41,198 bases of DNA from Acidobacteriota bacterium (GTDB lineage: Bacteria > Acidobacteriota > Blastocatellia > Pyrinomonadales > Pyrinomonadaceae): the NCBI GenBank assembly GCA_029557535.1, contig JAKQII010000143.1:1-41198 (forward strand). The letters run 5' to 3'. A model generated the notes under the pieces. The model had not been told where the DNA came from, did not search any database, and saw only the letters and a list, made by a program, of their open reading frames with translations. This document shows positions 8,164 to 17,050 of the stretch, piece by piece; the first letter of the stretch is position 1, and every line of letters starts with the position of its first letter. The position numbers and the translations under genes are program-made.

Positions 8164-10632
8164 ATGAAAGAAAGTCGCGAGATGATCAAGAAACCGGCAC
8201 CTGAACGGTCGGAAATCGACCGGCCGTATGCCATGGACATGCCGCCGCCGGGAGGTTACGGCGCCTATCGCGAGCTCTACGCGTCCGAAGGGATGCAGCT
8301 CATGGATTACTGGCGCGCGATCCGCAAACGCCTCTGGCTGGTGATCGGGCTGACGGTGCTGGTGACGACGCTGACCGCGATCTATATGGCGCGGCGGCCG
8401 AGCATTTACCAGGCGACGGCGACCGTGCAGGTCGATCTTGAACAGACCAACCCGGACCTTGTCACGAGCGACCGCCGGGTGAGCGTGACAAACCCCGATC
8501 CCGCGTATTTCAACACCCAGCTCCAGCTCCTGACGAGCGAAACGCTCCTGCGGAGAGTCGTCAGGGAGCTCAACCTCGACAGTAACAAGGAGATCCAGTC
8601 GGCGCGGGCCGAGGAGTCGACGTCCGCGTGGCGCGGTTTTCTCAAAGCGATCGGGCTCGCCAGCGACGGCAAGAAAAAGGACGACAAATCCGGCGACCCG
8701 GGGCTGACGTCGAGCAGCGACGAGATGGCCGAAGCCATCCGGCTCGCCCCGTACATCGACATCATCCGCAAGAACCTGAGCGTCGATCCGGTGAGGGAAT
8801 CCCGGCAGACTGTCAAGGAAACGCGTTTGATAAACGTTTCGTTCAGGCACTCAAACCCCCAGTTGTCGGCCGAGATCGTCAACGGGATCGCCGAGGTCTT
8901 CACGAAACAGAATCAGGAGAAACGTTCGGGATCGAGCAAAAAAACGAGCGATTTTCTCGAAGAACGCATTACCGATCTTCAGACGCAGATCAAGAACGAC
9001 GAGGAGAAGATGGCGGAGCTCAAGAAAGGCTCGGGCATCATCAATCTCGACGAACAGACGACGATCGTCCTGCAGCGGCTTGAAGGGCTCAACAAACAGC
9101 TTCTTGACACCGAAAATCTTCGGAAGAACGCCGAAGCGCAGTACAACGCGGTCAAAAACACGCCCGAACAGCTCAATTCTCTGGCCGAAGCGGAAGTGAT
9201 CCGGTACACGACCGAGCGCGAGAACGACATGCGGACGCTCCGCAACCGCGTCCTCGAGCAGACGACGCAGCTTCGGGCCGAACGCGAGAAACTCCTGGTC
9301 GAGTACCAGGTCTCATCGCCCGAGGTGCAGGAGATCGACAAGAAGATCGAAACACTCAACGGCGGTCTGAAGGAGGCGCAGGACAAGAACGAGAAGGATC
9401 TAAGCGATTTCAGGAAGCGCGCTTCGCAGACGATCCTCGACAACCTCAAGACGAAGTACGTGCAGGCGAAGGGACAGGAAGACAAGATCCGCGCCGCGTT
9501 CAACGAACAGTACAACCAGGCGCAGACGCAGAACGGCGCGGCGATCAACATCCGTCTGCTCGAACAGAATCTCGAAACGAACAAGGGTTTCCTGAAAGAT
9601 CTGAACCAACAGCAGAGTTCGAACGTGATCGTCGCCCAAGGGTCCGATAATAATATTTCGATCGCGGAGATCGCGATCCCGCCGGACATTCCGATCGCGC
9701 CGAGGCGGCTCATGACGGTTCTTGCGGCGCTCGTGCTTTCGACGCTCTTCGGCGCCGGCCTTGCGCTGTTCCTCGAATATCTCGACGATACCATCCATTC
9801 GACCGAAGAAGTCGAGAGCCTCTTGCAACTTCCTGCGCTGGCCGCCATCCCGACGATGGATTCGATGCCGAAGCGGCGTCTGCTATTGGTGGGAGGTGCT
9901 TCCGAAGAACCCGATATCAAACCGAATACCGAGCTGCTCATCAACAACGATCCGCGCTCGTCCCTGGCGGAAGCATACCGGCAACTGCGGACGTCGATCC
10001 TGCTTTCGACGGCCGGGCATGCCCCGAAATCGTTGCTGATAACATCGAGCCTTCCGGCCGAAGGGAAGACGACGACGGCCGTCAACACCGCCATCAGTCT
10101 TGCCCAGACGGGCGCCAAAGTGCTGGTGATCGACGCCGATATGCGCCGTCCGAGGTTGCACAGCGTCTTCGGGATCAGCAATGCACAGGGGCTCAGCACG
10201 ATACTTTCGAGCGAGATGCCCGAGAAGGAGGTCGTCGCGACCGCGCAGTACGACGAAGATTCGAAACTGTTTTTGTTGCCTTCGGGGCCGATCCCGCCCA
10301 ATCCGGCCGAACTTATCGGGTCGGAACAAATGTCAAATCTGCTGAGGATCATGCAGGACAACTTCACGCACGTCGTCGTCGATTCGCCGCCGATCGCGTC
10401 GTTCACGGACGGCGTCCTGATCGCTTCGATGGTTGACGGCGTGATCCTCGTCGTTCATTCCGGAAAGAGTTCGCGGCAGGTCGTCAAGCGCGCGCGCCAG
10501 TTTCTTCAGGATGTCGGCGCGAAGATCTTCGGCGTCGTGCTCAACAACGTCAATCTGCGATCGCAGAACGACTACTACTACCAATCCTACTATCATCAGG
10601 ACTACTACCGTCACGACGACGAAGCTCAATGA
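8164..10632 (+). CDS. Polysaccharide co-polymerase / tyrosine autokinase (Wzc-like)
   Basis: An 822-aa inner-membrane protein fusing a Wzz-type chain-length domain to a BY-kinase. TM1 is near residues 57-77 and TM2 near 516-537. Between them lies a long coiled-coil periplasmic region rich in Glu/Lys/Gln. The cytoplasmic kinase has Walker A SLPAEGKTTT (629-638), Walker A' VLVIDADMRRP (653-663) and Walker B HVVVDSPP (736-743). The C-terminal tail (residues 802-815) has seven tyrosines in NDYYYQSYYHQDYY, the expected autophosphorylation cluster. AGGA lies 7 nt before the ATG. No Wzb-type phosphatase gene is in the window. It controls chain length and export together with the Wza-like protein. 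Confidence 0.93.
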   Translation: MKESREMIKKPAPERSEIDRPYAMDMPPPGGYGAYRELYASEGMQLMDYWRAIRKRLWLVIGLTVLVTTLTAIYMARRPSIYQATATVQVDLEQTNPDLVTSDRRVSVTNPDPAYFNTQLQLLTSETLLRRVVRELNLDSNKEIQSARAEESTSAWRGFLKAIGLASDGKKKDDKSGDPGLTSSSDEMAEAIRLAPYIDIIRKNLSVDPVRESRQTVKETRLINVSFRHSNPQLSAEIVNGIAEVFTKQNQEKRSGSSKKTSDFLEERITDLQTQIKNDEEKMAELKKGSGIINLDEQTTIVLQRLEGLNKQLLDTENLRKNAEAQYNAVKNTPEQLNSLAEAEVIRYTTERENDMRTLRNRVLEQTTQLRAEREKLLVEYQVSSPEVQEIDKKIETLNGGLKEAQDKNEKDLSDFRKRASQTILDNLKTKYVQAKGQEDKIRAAFNEQYNQAQTQNGAAINIRLLEQNLETNKGFLKDLNQQQSSNVIVAQGSDNNISIAEIAIPPDIPIAPRRLMTVLAALVLSTLFGAGLALFLEYLDDTIHSTEEVESLLQLPALAAIPTMDSMPKRRLLLVGGASEEPDIKPNTELLINNDPRSSLAEAYRQLRTSILLSTAGHAPKSLLITSSLPAEGKTTTAVNTAISLAQTGAKVLVIDADMRRPRLHSVFGISNAQGLSTILSSEMPEKEVVATAQYDEDSKLFLLPSGPIPPNPAELIGSEQMSNLLRIMQDNFTHVVVDSPPIASFTDGVLIASMVDGVILVVHSGKSSRQVVKRARQFLQDVGAKIFGVVLNNVNLRSQNDYYYQSYYHQDYYRHDDEAQ

Positions 10633-11564
10633 GCGCCGGCGAAAAGCAACCGAGAGTCGAGATAGTCACGCCGGTGCATAACCGGCGTGATATTACTTTG
10701 CAGTGCCTGCGGAGCCTTTCTCGGATCGACCGCGCGGGTCTCGATGTCCATGTCATCGTCGTTGACGACGGGTCGACGGACGGCACCGCCGACGCCATAC
10801 GCGAAGCCTATCCGGACGTCGAGATTATCGCCGGCGACGGCAGTCTGTGGTTCACGGCCGGAACGAACCGCGGGATCGAAGCGGCGATGCGTCACGATCC
10901 CGACTTCGTGCTGACGATGAACGACGATCAGATTTTCGACGAGAGATTTCTGCAACGGATGGTCGGTACGGCGCGCCGGCATCCGCGTTCGGTGGTCGGG
11001 GCGCTGCTGTTGCTGTGGGACGAACCGCATCGGGTCTTTCAGGTTGCGCCGCGATGGGAGACGATGTCGGGTGGGTTCCGGCACTGGGTGCAGCAGACGG
11101 TCTGGACCGTGCCGGAGTCCCCTTTCGAGGTCGAACTGATCGTCGGAAACTGTGTCCTGTTCCCGGCCGAAGCGATCCGCGAGAACGGTCTGATGGATGA
11201 GAAGCGGTTTCCGCATTACGGCGACGCCGAATATACGCCGCGCATGCGCCGGAACGGCTGGAAACTGCTGATCGAGCCCGCCGCGCGCGTCTTTTGCCAG
11301 CCCAACAATCCGCCGCCGCGCGTCAGAAAGATGGGCCTCAGGAAGTTGTTCAGGACCCTTTTCGTCGATCTCGGCAACGCGCATAGCCTGCGCCGCCGTT
11401 TCCTCGCCAACTGGCACGGCGCGCCGACACGGATCGAAGCATTGGTCGCGTTTCCTGTCTTTTTTGCGCGCTGGGCCGCCGGACGGAACATCGAGGGCGG
11501 TTACGCAAATTCCATCCCGGAGCCCCCGCTCAAGGAAACATACTCCATGAAGACCGTCGAGTGA
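10629..11564 (+). CDS. Glycosyltransferase family 2
   Basis: A 311-aa GT-A-fold transferase. EIVTPVHNRRD and VIVVDDGSTDGTAD form the nucleotide-binding start of the family. TMNDDQIFD (about residue 96) supplies the DxD-like metal site. GDAEYTPRMRRNGW in the second half resembles the acceptor region of rhamnosyltransferase-like GT2 enzymes, but the sugar is not determinable. It has no obvious membrane segments. The start codon overlaps the Wzc stop (ATGA, 10629-10632), so translation is coupled. It probably adds one sugar to the lipid-linked repeat unit. Its stop abuts that of gmd on the opposite strand. Confidence 0.88.
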   Translation: MSAGEKQPRVEIVTPVHNRRDITLQCLRSLSRIDRAGLDVHVIVVDDGSTDGTADAIREAYPDVEIIAGDGSLWFTAGTNRGIEAAMRHDPDFVLTMNDDQIFDERFLQRMVGTARRHPRSVVGALLLLWDEPHRVFQVAPRWETMSGGFRHWVQQTVWTVPESPFEVELIVGNCVLFPAEAIRENGLMDEKRFPHYGDAEYTPRMRRNGWKLLIEPAARVFCQPNNPPPRVRKMGLRKLFRTLFVDLGNAHSLRRRFLANWHGAPTRIEALVAFPVFFARWAAGRNIEGGYANSIPEPPLKETYSMKTVE

Positions 11565-12536
11565 TCAGGGTTTGAGTTCCTCCAGCCAGTAGTCGACCAT
11601 CTCATCGAGCATCGTTTCGAACGTGTATCGAGGTTTCCAGCCGGTCATCCGGCGAAGTTTCGACGAATCACCCTTCAGATTGTGAAGTTCCTCCGGCCGC
11701 AGGTAGCGTTCGTTCACGGACACGAGTTGCTTCCAGTCGAGGCCGAGCCGGCCGAAGACATATTCCACAAGATCCTGAACGCTCTTCGAAACACCGGTCG
11801 CGCAGACAAAATCGTCGGGTGCGGCGAGTTGCAGGATCTGCCACATCGCCTCAACGTAATCTCGGGCGTGGCCCCAGTCCCGCGTCGCCTGCAAATTGCC
11901 GAGCTCAAGCCTGTCCGCCAGTCCGTAATGAATGCGGACCGCCTCCTTGCAGACCTTGTTCGTGACGAAGTTCGTTCCGCGCCGCGGACTTTCGTGGTTG
12001 AAAAGGATCCCGTTGCTGACGAACAGTCTGTACGCGTTGCGGTAGTTCCTCGCGAGGTGGTACGAGAATACCTTTGCGCAGCCGTACGGCGAGACCGGGT
12101 TCATCGGAGTCGTTTCGCGCTGGAAGCCGTCCGGTTCGATGGTGTTCCCGAACATCTCGGATGACGACGCCTGGTAGACACGGATGTCGGGTTTCATGAG
12201 CCGGACGGCCTCAAGGACGTTCACGGTGCTGACGCCGGTCGCGTTCGCGGTATAGATCGGCTGGTCGAAAGATATCCTGACATGAGACTGCGCCGCGAGA
12301 TGGTACAACTCGTCAGGCCGGGTTTCCTTGATAACGTAAACCAGGGACGAGAGATCCGTGATGTCCGCGTAGTGCAAACGTATCCGGTCGCGGATGTGTT
12401 CGATACGCGTCGTCTGCGTTTCGGCGACGGAATTGCGTTTGAGTATGCCAAAGACCTCGTAGCCTTTGTCGAGCAGGAACTCGGCAAGATAGCTGCCGTC
12501 CTGACCGTTGATGCCTGTAATCAGGGCCTTCTTCAT
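11565..12536 (-). CDS. gmd: GDP-mannose 4,6-dehydratase
   Basis: A 323-aa short-chain dehydrogenase that converts GDP-D-mannose to GDP-4-keto-6-deoxy-D-mannose. The N-terminal TGINGQDGSYLAEFLLDKGY is the Gmd form of the dinucleotide motif. The active-site region has SSSEMFG and SPYGCAKVFSYH (Tyr-x3-Lys). NHESPRRGTNFVT and RDWGHARDYVEAMW are further Gmd hallmarks. The start codon overlaps the fcl stop by 4 nt (ATGA, 12533-12536). With fcl it makes GDP-L-fucose. The pair runs against the flanking plus-strand genes. No genes for GDP-mannose supply are in the window. Confidence 0.95.
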   Translation of the reverse strand: MKKALITGINGQDGSYLAEFLLDKGYEVFGILKRNSVAETQTTRIEHIRDRIRLHYADITDLSSLVYVIKETRPDELYHLAAQSHVRISFDQPIYTANATGVSTVNVLEAVRLMKPDIRVYQASSSEMFGNTIEPDGFQRETTPMNPVSPYGCAKVFSYHLARNYRNAYRLFVSNGILFNHESPRRGTNFVTNKVCKEAVRIHYGLADRLELGNLQATRDWGHARDYVEAMWQILQLAAPDDFVCATGVSKSVQDLVEYVFGRLGLDWKQLVSVNERYLRPEELHNLKGDSSKLRRMTGWKPRYTFETMLDEMVDYWLEELKP

Positions 12537-13444
12537 ATAGTCGAATGCTCTTTGTAATAATCGTAAACTTTTCTTATTCCTTCATTTAACGAAGTAAACT
12601 TAAAGTCGGGTATCAGCGACCGCATTCTCGCATTCGAGACGTCCTTGCGGTACTGACCGTCCGGCGAGATGTTGTCGAAATGGAGCTCGAAGTCATCTTT
12701 TCCGCACGCCCCGAGCGCGATCTCGGCGATCTCACGGATGGTGCGGTTCTCATCTACAGCGACGTTGAACGACTCCGTCAGGTCGGCGTCGATGCAGTGC
12801 CCGATTACCCGGGCGAGGTCGCCGCCGTACATGAATTGCCGCATCGGAGTTCCGGTGCCGAGCAGCCGGATTTCCTTGCGTCCTTCACGTTCTGCCTTAA
12901 TTATCTTCCCTAAAAGCGCTGTCAAATAATGACTTCGCTGTTCATCCACTTTATCAAATTCACCGTAAAGATTGCACGGGATCAGATAGTTGTATTTCAG
13001 CCCGTACTGCTTCGCATAAGCATCGATCTGGACCGCGAGCGATCGCTTGGCGATCGCGTACGGGAAGTTCGTGCTTTGCGGCGCGCCATTGTGCAGATCC
13101 TCCTCGCGCAGCGGGTATGTCGGGTAGGTGTCGGGATAGATGCACGTTGAAAGTACGGCCGTGAGGCGCGAAACCTCGTTCAGCCGCGCGTATTTCAGCA
13201 ACAGGGTGTTCATCAGCAGGTTGTCCTCGATGAACTCCGCCGGGTAGCCGATATTCTCGATGATCCCGCCGACGCGGGCTGCAAGATGCACGATATGATC
13301 CCAGCCGCGTTCGCAGAGGCGTTTCACATCCGCTTCGCTTCTGAGGTCGTAGTCACTCGAAGACAGGTATTCTGCTTCCGGGAGTATCTGCCGCAAATGT
13401 CTGCCGACAAGCCCGGAACCTCCCGTCACCACGATCTTCTTCAT
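12533..13444 (-). CDS. fcl: GDP-L-fucose synthase
   Basis: A 303-aa SDR epimerase/reductase (Fcl/WcaG) that turns GDP-4-keto-6-deoxymannose into GDP-L-fucose. KKIVVTGGSGLVGRHL is the NAD(P) site. STCIYPDTYPTYPLREEDL and YAIAKRSLAVQIDAYAKQYG (Tyr-x3-Lys) are characteristic, and the TPMRQFMYGGDLAR stretch also fits. The tracked ORF opens at 13507, but the methionine at 13444 is chosen. The SDR fold begins right there, and AAGG lies just upstream. It is transcribed first, followed by the overlapping gmd. Supply of L-fucose to the glycan is inferred from context. Confidence 0.93.
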   Translation of the reverse strand: MKKIVVTGGSGLVGRHLRQILPEAEYLSSSDYDLRSEADVKRLCERGWDHIVHLAARVGGIIENIGYPAEFIEDNLLMNTLLLKYARLNEVSRLTAVLSTCIYPDTYPTYPLREEDLHNGAPQSTNFPYAIAKRSLAVQIDAYAKQYGLKYNYLIPCNLYGEFDKVDEQRSHYLTALLGKIIKAEREGRKEIRLLGTGTPMRQFMYGGDLARVIGHCIDADLTESFNVAVDENRTIREIAEIALGACGKDDFELHFDNISPDGQYRKDVSNARMRSLIPDFKFTSLNEGIRKVYDYYKEHSTI

Positions 13445-13563
13445 ACCTTCAAACGATACACATTTTGAAAGAGGCGGACAAGTGACCGAACCGGGTAGCC
13501 ATTTCAATTAAAATCAACAAGTTAGCAGGGTTTGCAAGACAGTCGCCGACGATTTTGGTAGAA

Positions 13564-13591
13564 TTCCGACTTCGATTTGCCGAGCTATAAA
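13564..13591 (+). promoter_or_regulatory. Possible promoter in divergent fcl / glycosyltransferase gap
   Basis: TATAAA at 13586-13591 is a good -10-like element, with a poor -35-like TTCCGA at 13564-13569 (16-bp spacer). The 185-bp gap 13445-13629 is AT-rich and must also hold the minus-strand fcl-gmd promoter, for which I see no clear match. Confidence 0.25.
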
Positions 13592-13629
13592 TTACTTTAA
13601 CTGTCGCCGGGCCGACACCTAGAGATCAC

Positions 13630-14859
13630 TTGAACCCTGAACGCCGAGAATTGGCAGCGCCTGAACAGATCGTGTTTGCGTGGAACTACCTCGAGTGGGG
13701 CGGTGCCCAAATGTATTTCCTCGGCATCGCGCGCCGGCTCAAGGGACGCGCGTCGATTCGGTTCGTCTTGCCGAAAGGGACCGGGAGCCAGTTTCTGGAC
13801 TTCTGCGAAGACGCGGGCTTCGAGGTCGAATTCCTTGAGCGCCACGCGGACCTGCTGCCGGCGCCGGGAATCCGCCGGAAGATCGAACGTCATTACCGCA
13901 AGTTGACGTGCGAACTTGAGTTGGTCGGGCATTTACGGCGTTTCGAACCGGCGAAGACGCTGATCCATGTCGAGCTCTCACCGTGGCAGTCGATCCTCGC
14001 GATCGCCGCTCTGGCCCGGCGTTTCGCGACGTGTTCGACGATGCACAATCGGCTTCCTGACGTTCCCGGATGGCGCCGATCGCTTTGGCGGGCGAAATTT
14101 CGCGTCGCCGCGATGCTACGCCGTTACAGGCTCTTTGCGTCCAACTGCGATGCGCGTGAGAGCCTGCGTCCGGTGGCCGCGGCGGAGTGGGTCGAACGGA
14201 TCCCGGTGACATTCACGAACATCGATCCGGACGAGATCGGGTCGGCTTCGAGCGGCGGACGGGATTGGCGGAAGGAACACTCCGTCAGCGAGGATGCGTT
14301 CGTCGTCGTGACGGTCGGACAGTTCATCGACCGCAAGGGACGGTGGGAGACCGCCGAAGCCGCCGCGATTCTGCGCAAACGCGGCGAAAACATTGTGTTC
14401 GTATGGGTTACTAACTCGGAGATCCCGGCCGGCGACCTCGACCGCCTAGCATCTTTCGGGGCCGCGGATTCGTTCAGGCTGGTCCGTTCCGAGGAGGCCG
14501 GCGCATCGCATCTCGAGCTGATGAGGTTTGTCCGCCAAGCCGACGCGTTCGTCCTCGCGAGTCACGTCGAGGGGCTTCCGATCGCGTTGCTTGAGGCGAT
14601 GGCGCTCGGGGTGCCGTCGGTTTCGACGCGGGTAAACGCGATCCCCGAGGCGGTCATCGACGGCGAAACCGGGCTGATCGTCGAACCGCGCGATCCGGAG
14701 TCGCTCGCCGATGCGGTCATGCGCTTGAAAGGCGACCGTCCGCTCGCGGAGCGTCTGGCAGCGGCAGGGAGAGAGAAGGTGATCGCGGAATTCAACGAGA
14801 TCGCCGTCACCGAGGTTGCGTGGAAGGCTTATACGGAAGTTTTCGGAGGCCTCCGATGA
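13630..14859 (+). CDS. Glycosyltransferase family 4
   Basis: A 409-aa GT-B enzyme of the GT4 family. The N-terminal WNYLEWGGAQMY (about 18-29) is the Gly-rich acceptor-side loop. VVVTVGQFIDRKG opens the donor domain. SHVEGLPIALLEAMALG (311-327) carries the E-x7-E donor-binding pair. The ORF opens with TTG at 13630, which is accepted because no better start precedes the first beta-strand; an in-frame GTG at about residue 14 is an alternative. The stop overlaps the flippase ATG. The sugar is not predictable. Confidence 0.88.
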   Translation: MNPERRELAAPEQIVFAWNYLEWGGAQMYFLGIARRLKGRASIRFVLPKGTGSQFLDFCEDAGFEVEFLERHADLLPAPGIRRKIERHYRKLTCELELVGHLRRFEPAKTLIHVELSPWQSILAIAALARRFATCSTMHNRLPDVPGWRRSLWRAKFRVAAMLRRYRLFASNCDARESLRPVAAAEWVERIPVTFTNIDPDEIGSASSGGRDWRKEHSVSEDAFVVVTVGQFIDRKGRWETAEAAAILRKRGENIVFVWVTNSEIPAGDLDRLASFGAADSFRLVRSEEAGASHLELMRFVRQADAFVLASHVEGLPIALLEAMALGVPSVSTRVNAIPEAVIDGETGLIVEPRDPESLADAVMRLKGDRPLAERLAAAGREKVIAEFNEIAVTEVAWKAYTEVFGGLR

Positions 14860-16367
14860 GCACGGGGACGAATTCCGCCGGCAGCGTCGCCCGCAATGCG
14901 ATCTACGGTGTGTCGACTTGGCTGCTCCCGCTCGGCATCAGTTTCGTCGCCACGCCGATCATAGTTAAAGCTCTAGGACACAACGGTTACGGGATTTACG
15001 CGCTCGTCCTTGGGTTTGTCGGCTACTCGTTCAATCTCAACACGGGGAGGGCGGTAACCAAGTACGTCGCCGAGTTTTCCGCGAGCGGCGAGACCGATCA
15101 AATCCGCGGCGTCGTTTCGACAACGCTCATCCTGAACCTGATCGTCGGGGCCGCCGGTGCAGCCGTGATCGCCCTGGCCGCCCCGTGGCTCGTGACGCGA
15201 TTGTTTCGGGTGGACGAACAGTTCGCCCCGACGGCGGTTCACGGATTCCACATCGCCGCCGCGATCATTTTCCTGACGATGCTGTCCCAGGTCTTTACCG
15301 CGGCCATCCAGGGATATCAGCGCTACGACCAGTTCTCGAAACTGACGAACCTGTCGAACATCACCAATATCGCGGGAAACCTGGCGCTTGCGTTCTCCGG
15401 ATTCGGCCTCGTCGCGCTTCTTGTCTGGAACGCCGGGGTGATCGGAACGTTCGCCATGCTCTCGTACCTCGTCGCGCGGCGACTCCTGCCCGAAGGCGCT
15501 ATCACGCTCCGTCCGCGGGCCGGGACGCTGCGGACGATCCTGTCGTTCAGCGGGGGGGTTATCGGCTACCAGATCGTTTCCAACCTGACGCTCCTTTTCG
15601 AACGCGGATGGATACTGCGGGAACTCGGCGAGGAACAGCTGACCTTTTACGTCGTCCCGATGACGCTCGGGATTTACATCCACGCCCTGGTCGCGAGTTT
15701 CCTACTCGTGATCTTTCCGCTTTCGAGCGAGATCGGTGCCGACCGCGCGAAGCTCCTGCGAATGTACCTGATCTCGACAAAAGTGGTCTTGTTCATCGTC
15801 GCCTTCGGAGCGCTGCTCCTGGTCCTTGAGAGCCGGCTTTTCCTGACGCTCTGGATGGGGGCTGAACTGGCGGCGAGTTCGGCGCCGGTTCTCGTCGTTC
15901 ACGCCCTGAGCTTCACGGTCGCCGGGCTGCTCGTCGTCACGTGGAATATGGTCGAGGGCCTCGGACGGCCGACGTACAACTTCATGGTCTATTCGGCCTG
16001 CTTCGCCGTTGCGGTCGGCGGGATGATACTTTTCACGCGCGAATACGGGATCATCGGGGCGGCATTGTCGCGTTTTGCCGGATTCGCGCTTCTGCTGTTC
16101 TCGGTGATGTATGTCGAGCGATGGGTTTTCGGTAAAATACAGTATCGGTTCTGGCTCCGGTCGCTCGCGATGATCGCGGCGGCGATCGCCGGGGCAGTGG
16201 CTGTCCTGAAGGGCTCGGAACTGATACTCGATGGTTGGTCGCTGATGATCGCCGGCGCGGCCGGCGCGGGAATCGTCTACGTCGGCATACTTTATGCCGT
16301 CGGTTTTATCGGCGCCGAAGAGATCGGGATCTTACGGAAACTCGTCGGACGCAAACAAACGGCATGA
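14856..16367 (+). CDS. Polysaccharide flippase (Wzx/MATE-like)
   Basis: A 503-aa integral membrane protein with about 12-14 hydrophobic segments. It resembles the O-antigen/EPS flippases that move undecaprenyl-linked repeat units across the inner membrane. The N-terminus (SVARNAIYGVSTWLLPLGISFVATPIIVKALG) is typical of the family, as is GYGIYALVLGFVGY. The tracked ORF begins at 14820; I choose the ATG at 14856 because GGAGG lies 6 nt upstream and the ATGA overlap with the preceding stop matches neighbouring junctions. It overlaps the methyltransferase start in the same way. Confidence 0.88.
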   Translation: MSTGTNSAGSVARNAIYGVSTWLLPLGISFVATPIIVKALGHNGYGIYALVLGFVGYSFNLNTGRAVTKYVAEFSASGETDQIRGVVSTTLILNLIVGAAGAAVIALAAPWLVTRLFRVDEQFAPTAVHGFHIAAAIIFLTMLSQVFTAAIQGYQRYDQFSKLTNLSNITNIAGNLALAFSGFGLVALLVWNAGVIGTFAMLSYLVARRLLPEGAITLRPRAGTLRTILSFSGGVIGYQIVSNLTLLFERGWILRELGEEQLTFYVVPMTLGIYIHALVASFLLVIFPLSSEIGADRAKLLRMYLISTKVVLFIVAFGALLLVLESRLFLTLWMGAELAASSAPVLVVHALSFTVAGLLVVTWNMVEGLGRPTYNFMVYSACFAVAVGGMILFTREYGIIGAALSRFAGFALLLFSVMYVERWVFGKIQYRFWLRSLAMIAAAIAGAVAVLKGSELILDGWSLMIAGAAGAGIVYVGILYAVGFIGAEEIGILRKLVGRKQTA

Positions 16368-17050
16368 GCGAATCAATCGAACTGGTGGATCGGGTGACCT
16401 TTATCAAACAGGCGGCGACCGGCCGCCGGACGCTGCATCTTGGCTGCACGAATTGGCCGTACACGGCTGATTCGATCGAGAAGGGAATGCTCCTGCATTT
16501 CGATCTGGAGCGAATGTCGTCGGAACTTTACGGCTTCGACTTCGATCAGAAAGGGATCGACGTCCTCGAGGCGCACGGCTCGCGGAACCTCTACAGGGCC
16601 GATCTCGAGCGGCTCGACGAGGTCGCGCTCGAAACGACCTTCGAGACCATCATCGCCGGCGAGATGATCGAGCATCTGAACAATCCGGGCCGCTTTCTCG
16701 ACGGGGTCAAGCGCTTCATGGATCCGTCGACGGACCTCGTGATCACGACGATCAACGCCTACTCGGCGATGCGGTTCGCGATGTACGGACTGCGCGGCCG
16801 CGGGGGCGTCAACGAACCGGTTCACCCGGACCATGTCGCCTATTATTCTTACCGGACGCTCAAGCTTCTGATCGAACGGAACGGACTCGTTCTCAAACGC
16901 TTCTGTTTTTACGATATCGGCCCCGAGCACCGGCCTTTTCTGCGCTGGTTTTACAAAGCGATAAATGATGTTAGTGTAAAGTTTTCGCCGCAGCTCGGCG
17001 ACGGCGTTATTGCGGTCTGCGGTCTTCCCGGTAACGAGAATGGACGGTAA
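16364..17050 (+). CDS. SAM-dependent methyltransferase (class I)
   Basis: A 228-aa class I methyltransferase. Motif I is the variant TLHLGCTNWP, and the acidic residue of motif II is in GFDFDQKGID. ETIIAGEMIEHLNNPGRFL is the post-II/III region seen in UbiG-like and Methyltransf_23 proteins. The start at 16364 is chosen from the ATGA overlap with the flippase and the fit to the fold; the upstream extension in the ORF track is arginine-rich and overlaps the flippase. It probably O-methylates a sugar of the repeat unit, or acts on a lipid-linked intermediate (context only). Confidence 0.8.
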   Translation: MSESIELVDRVTFIKQAATGRRTLHLGCTNWPYTADSIEKGMLLHFDLERMSSELYGFDFDQKGIDVLEAHGSRNLYRADLERLDEVALETTFETIIAGEMIEHLNNPGRFLDGVKRFMDPSTDLVITTINAYSAMRFAMYGLRGRGGVNEPVHPDHVAYYSYRTLKLLIERNGLVLKRFCFYDIGPEHRPFLRWFYKAINDVSVKFSPQLGDGVIAVCGLPGNENGR

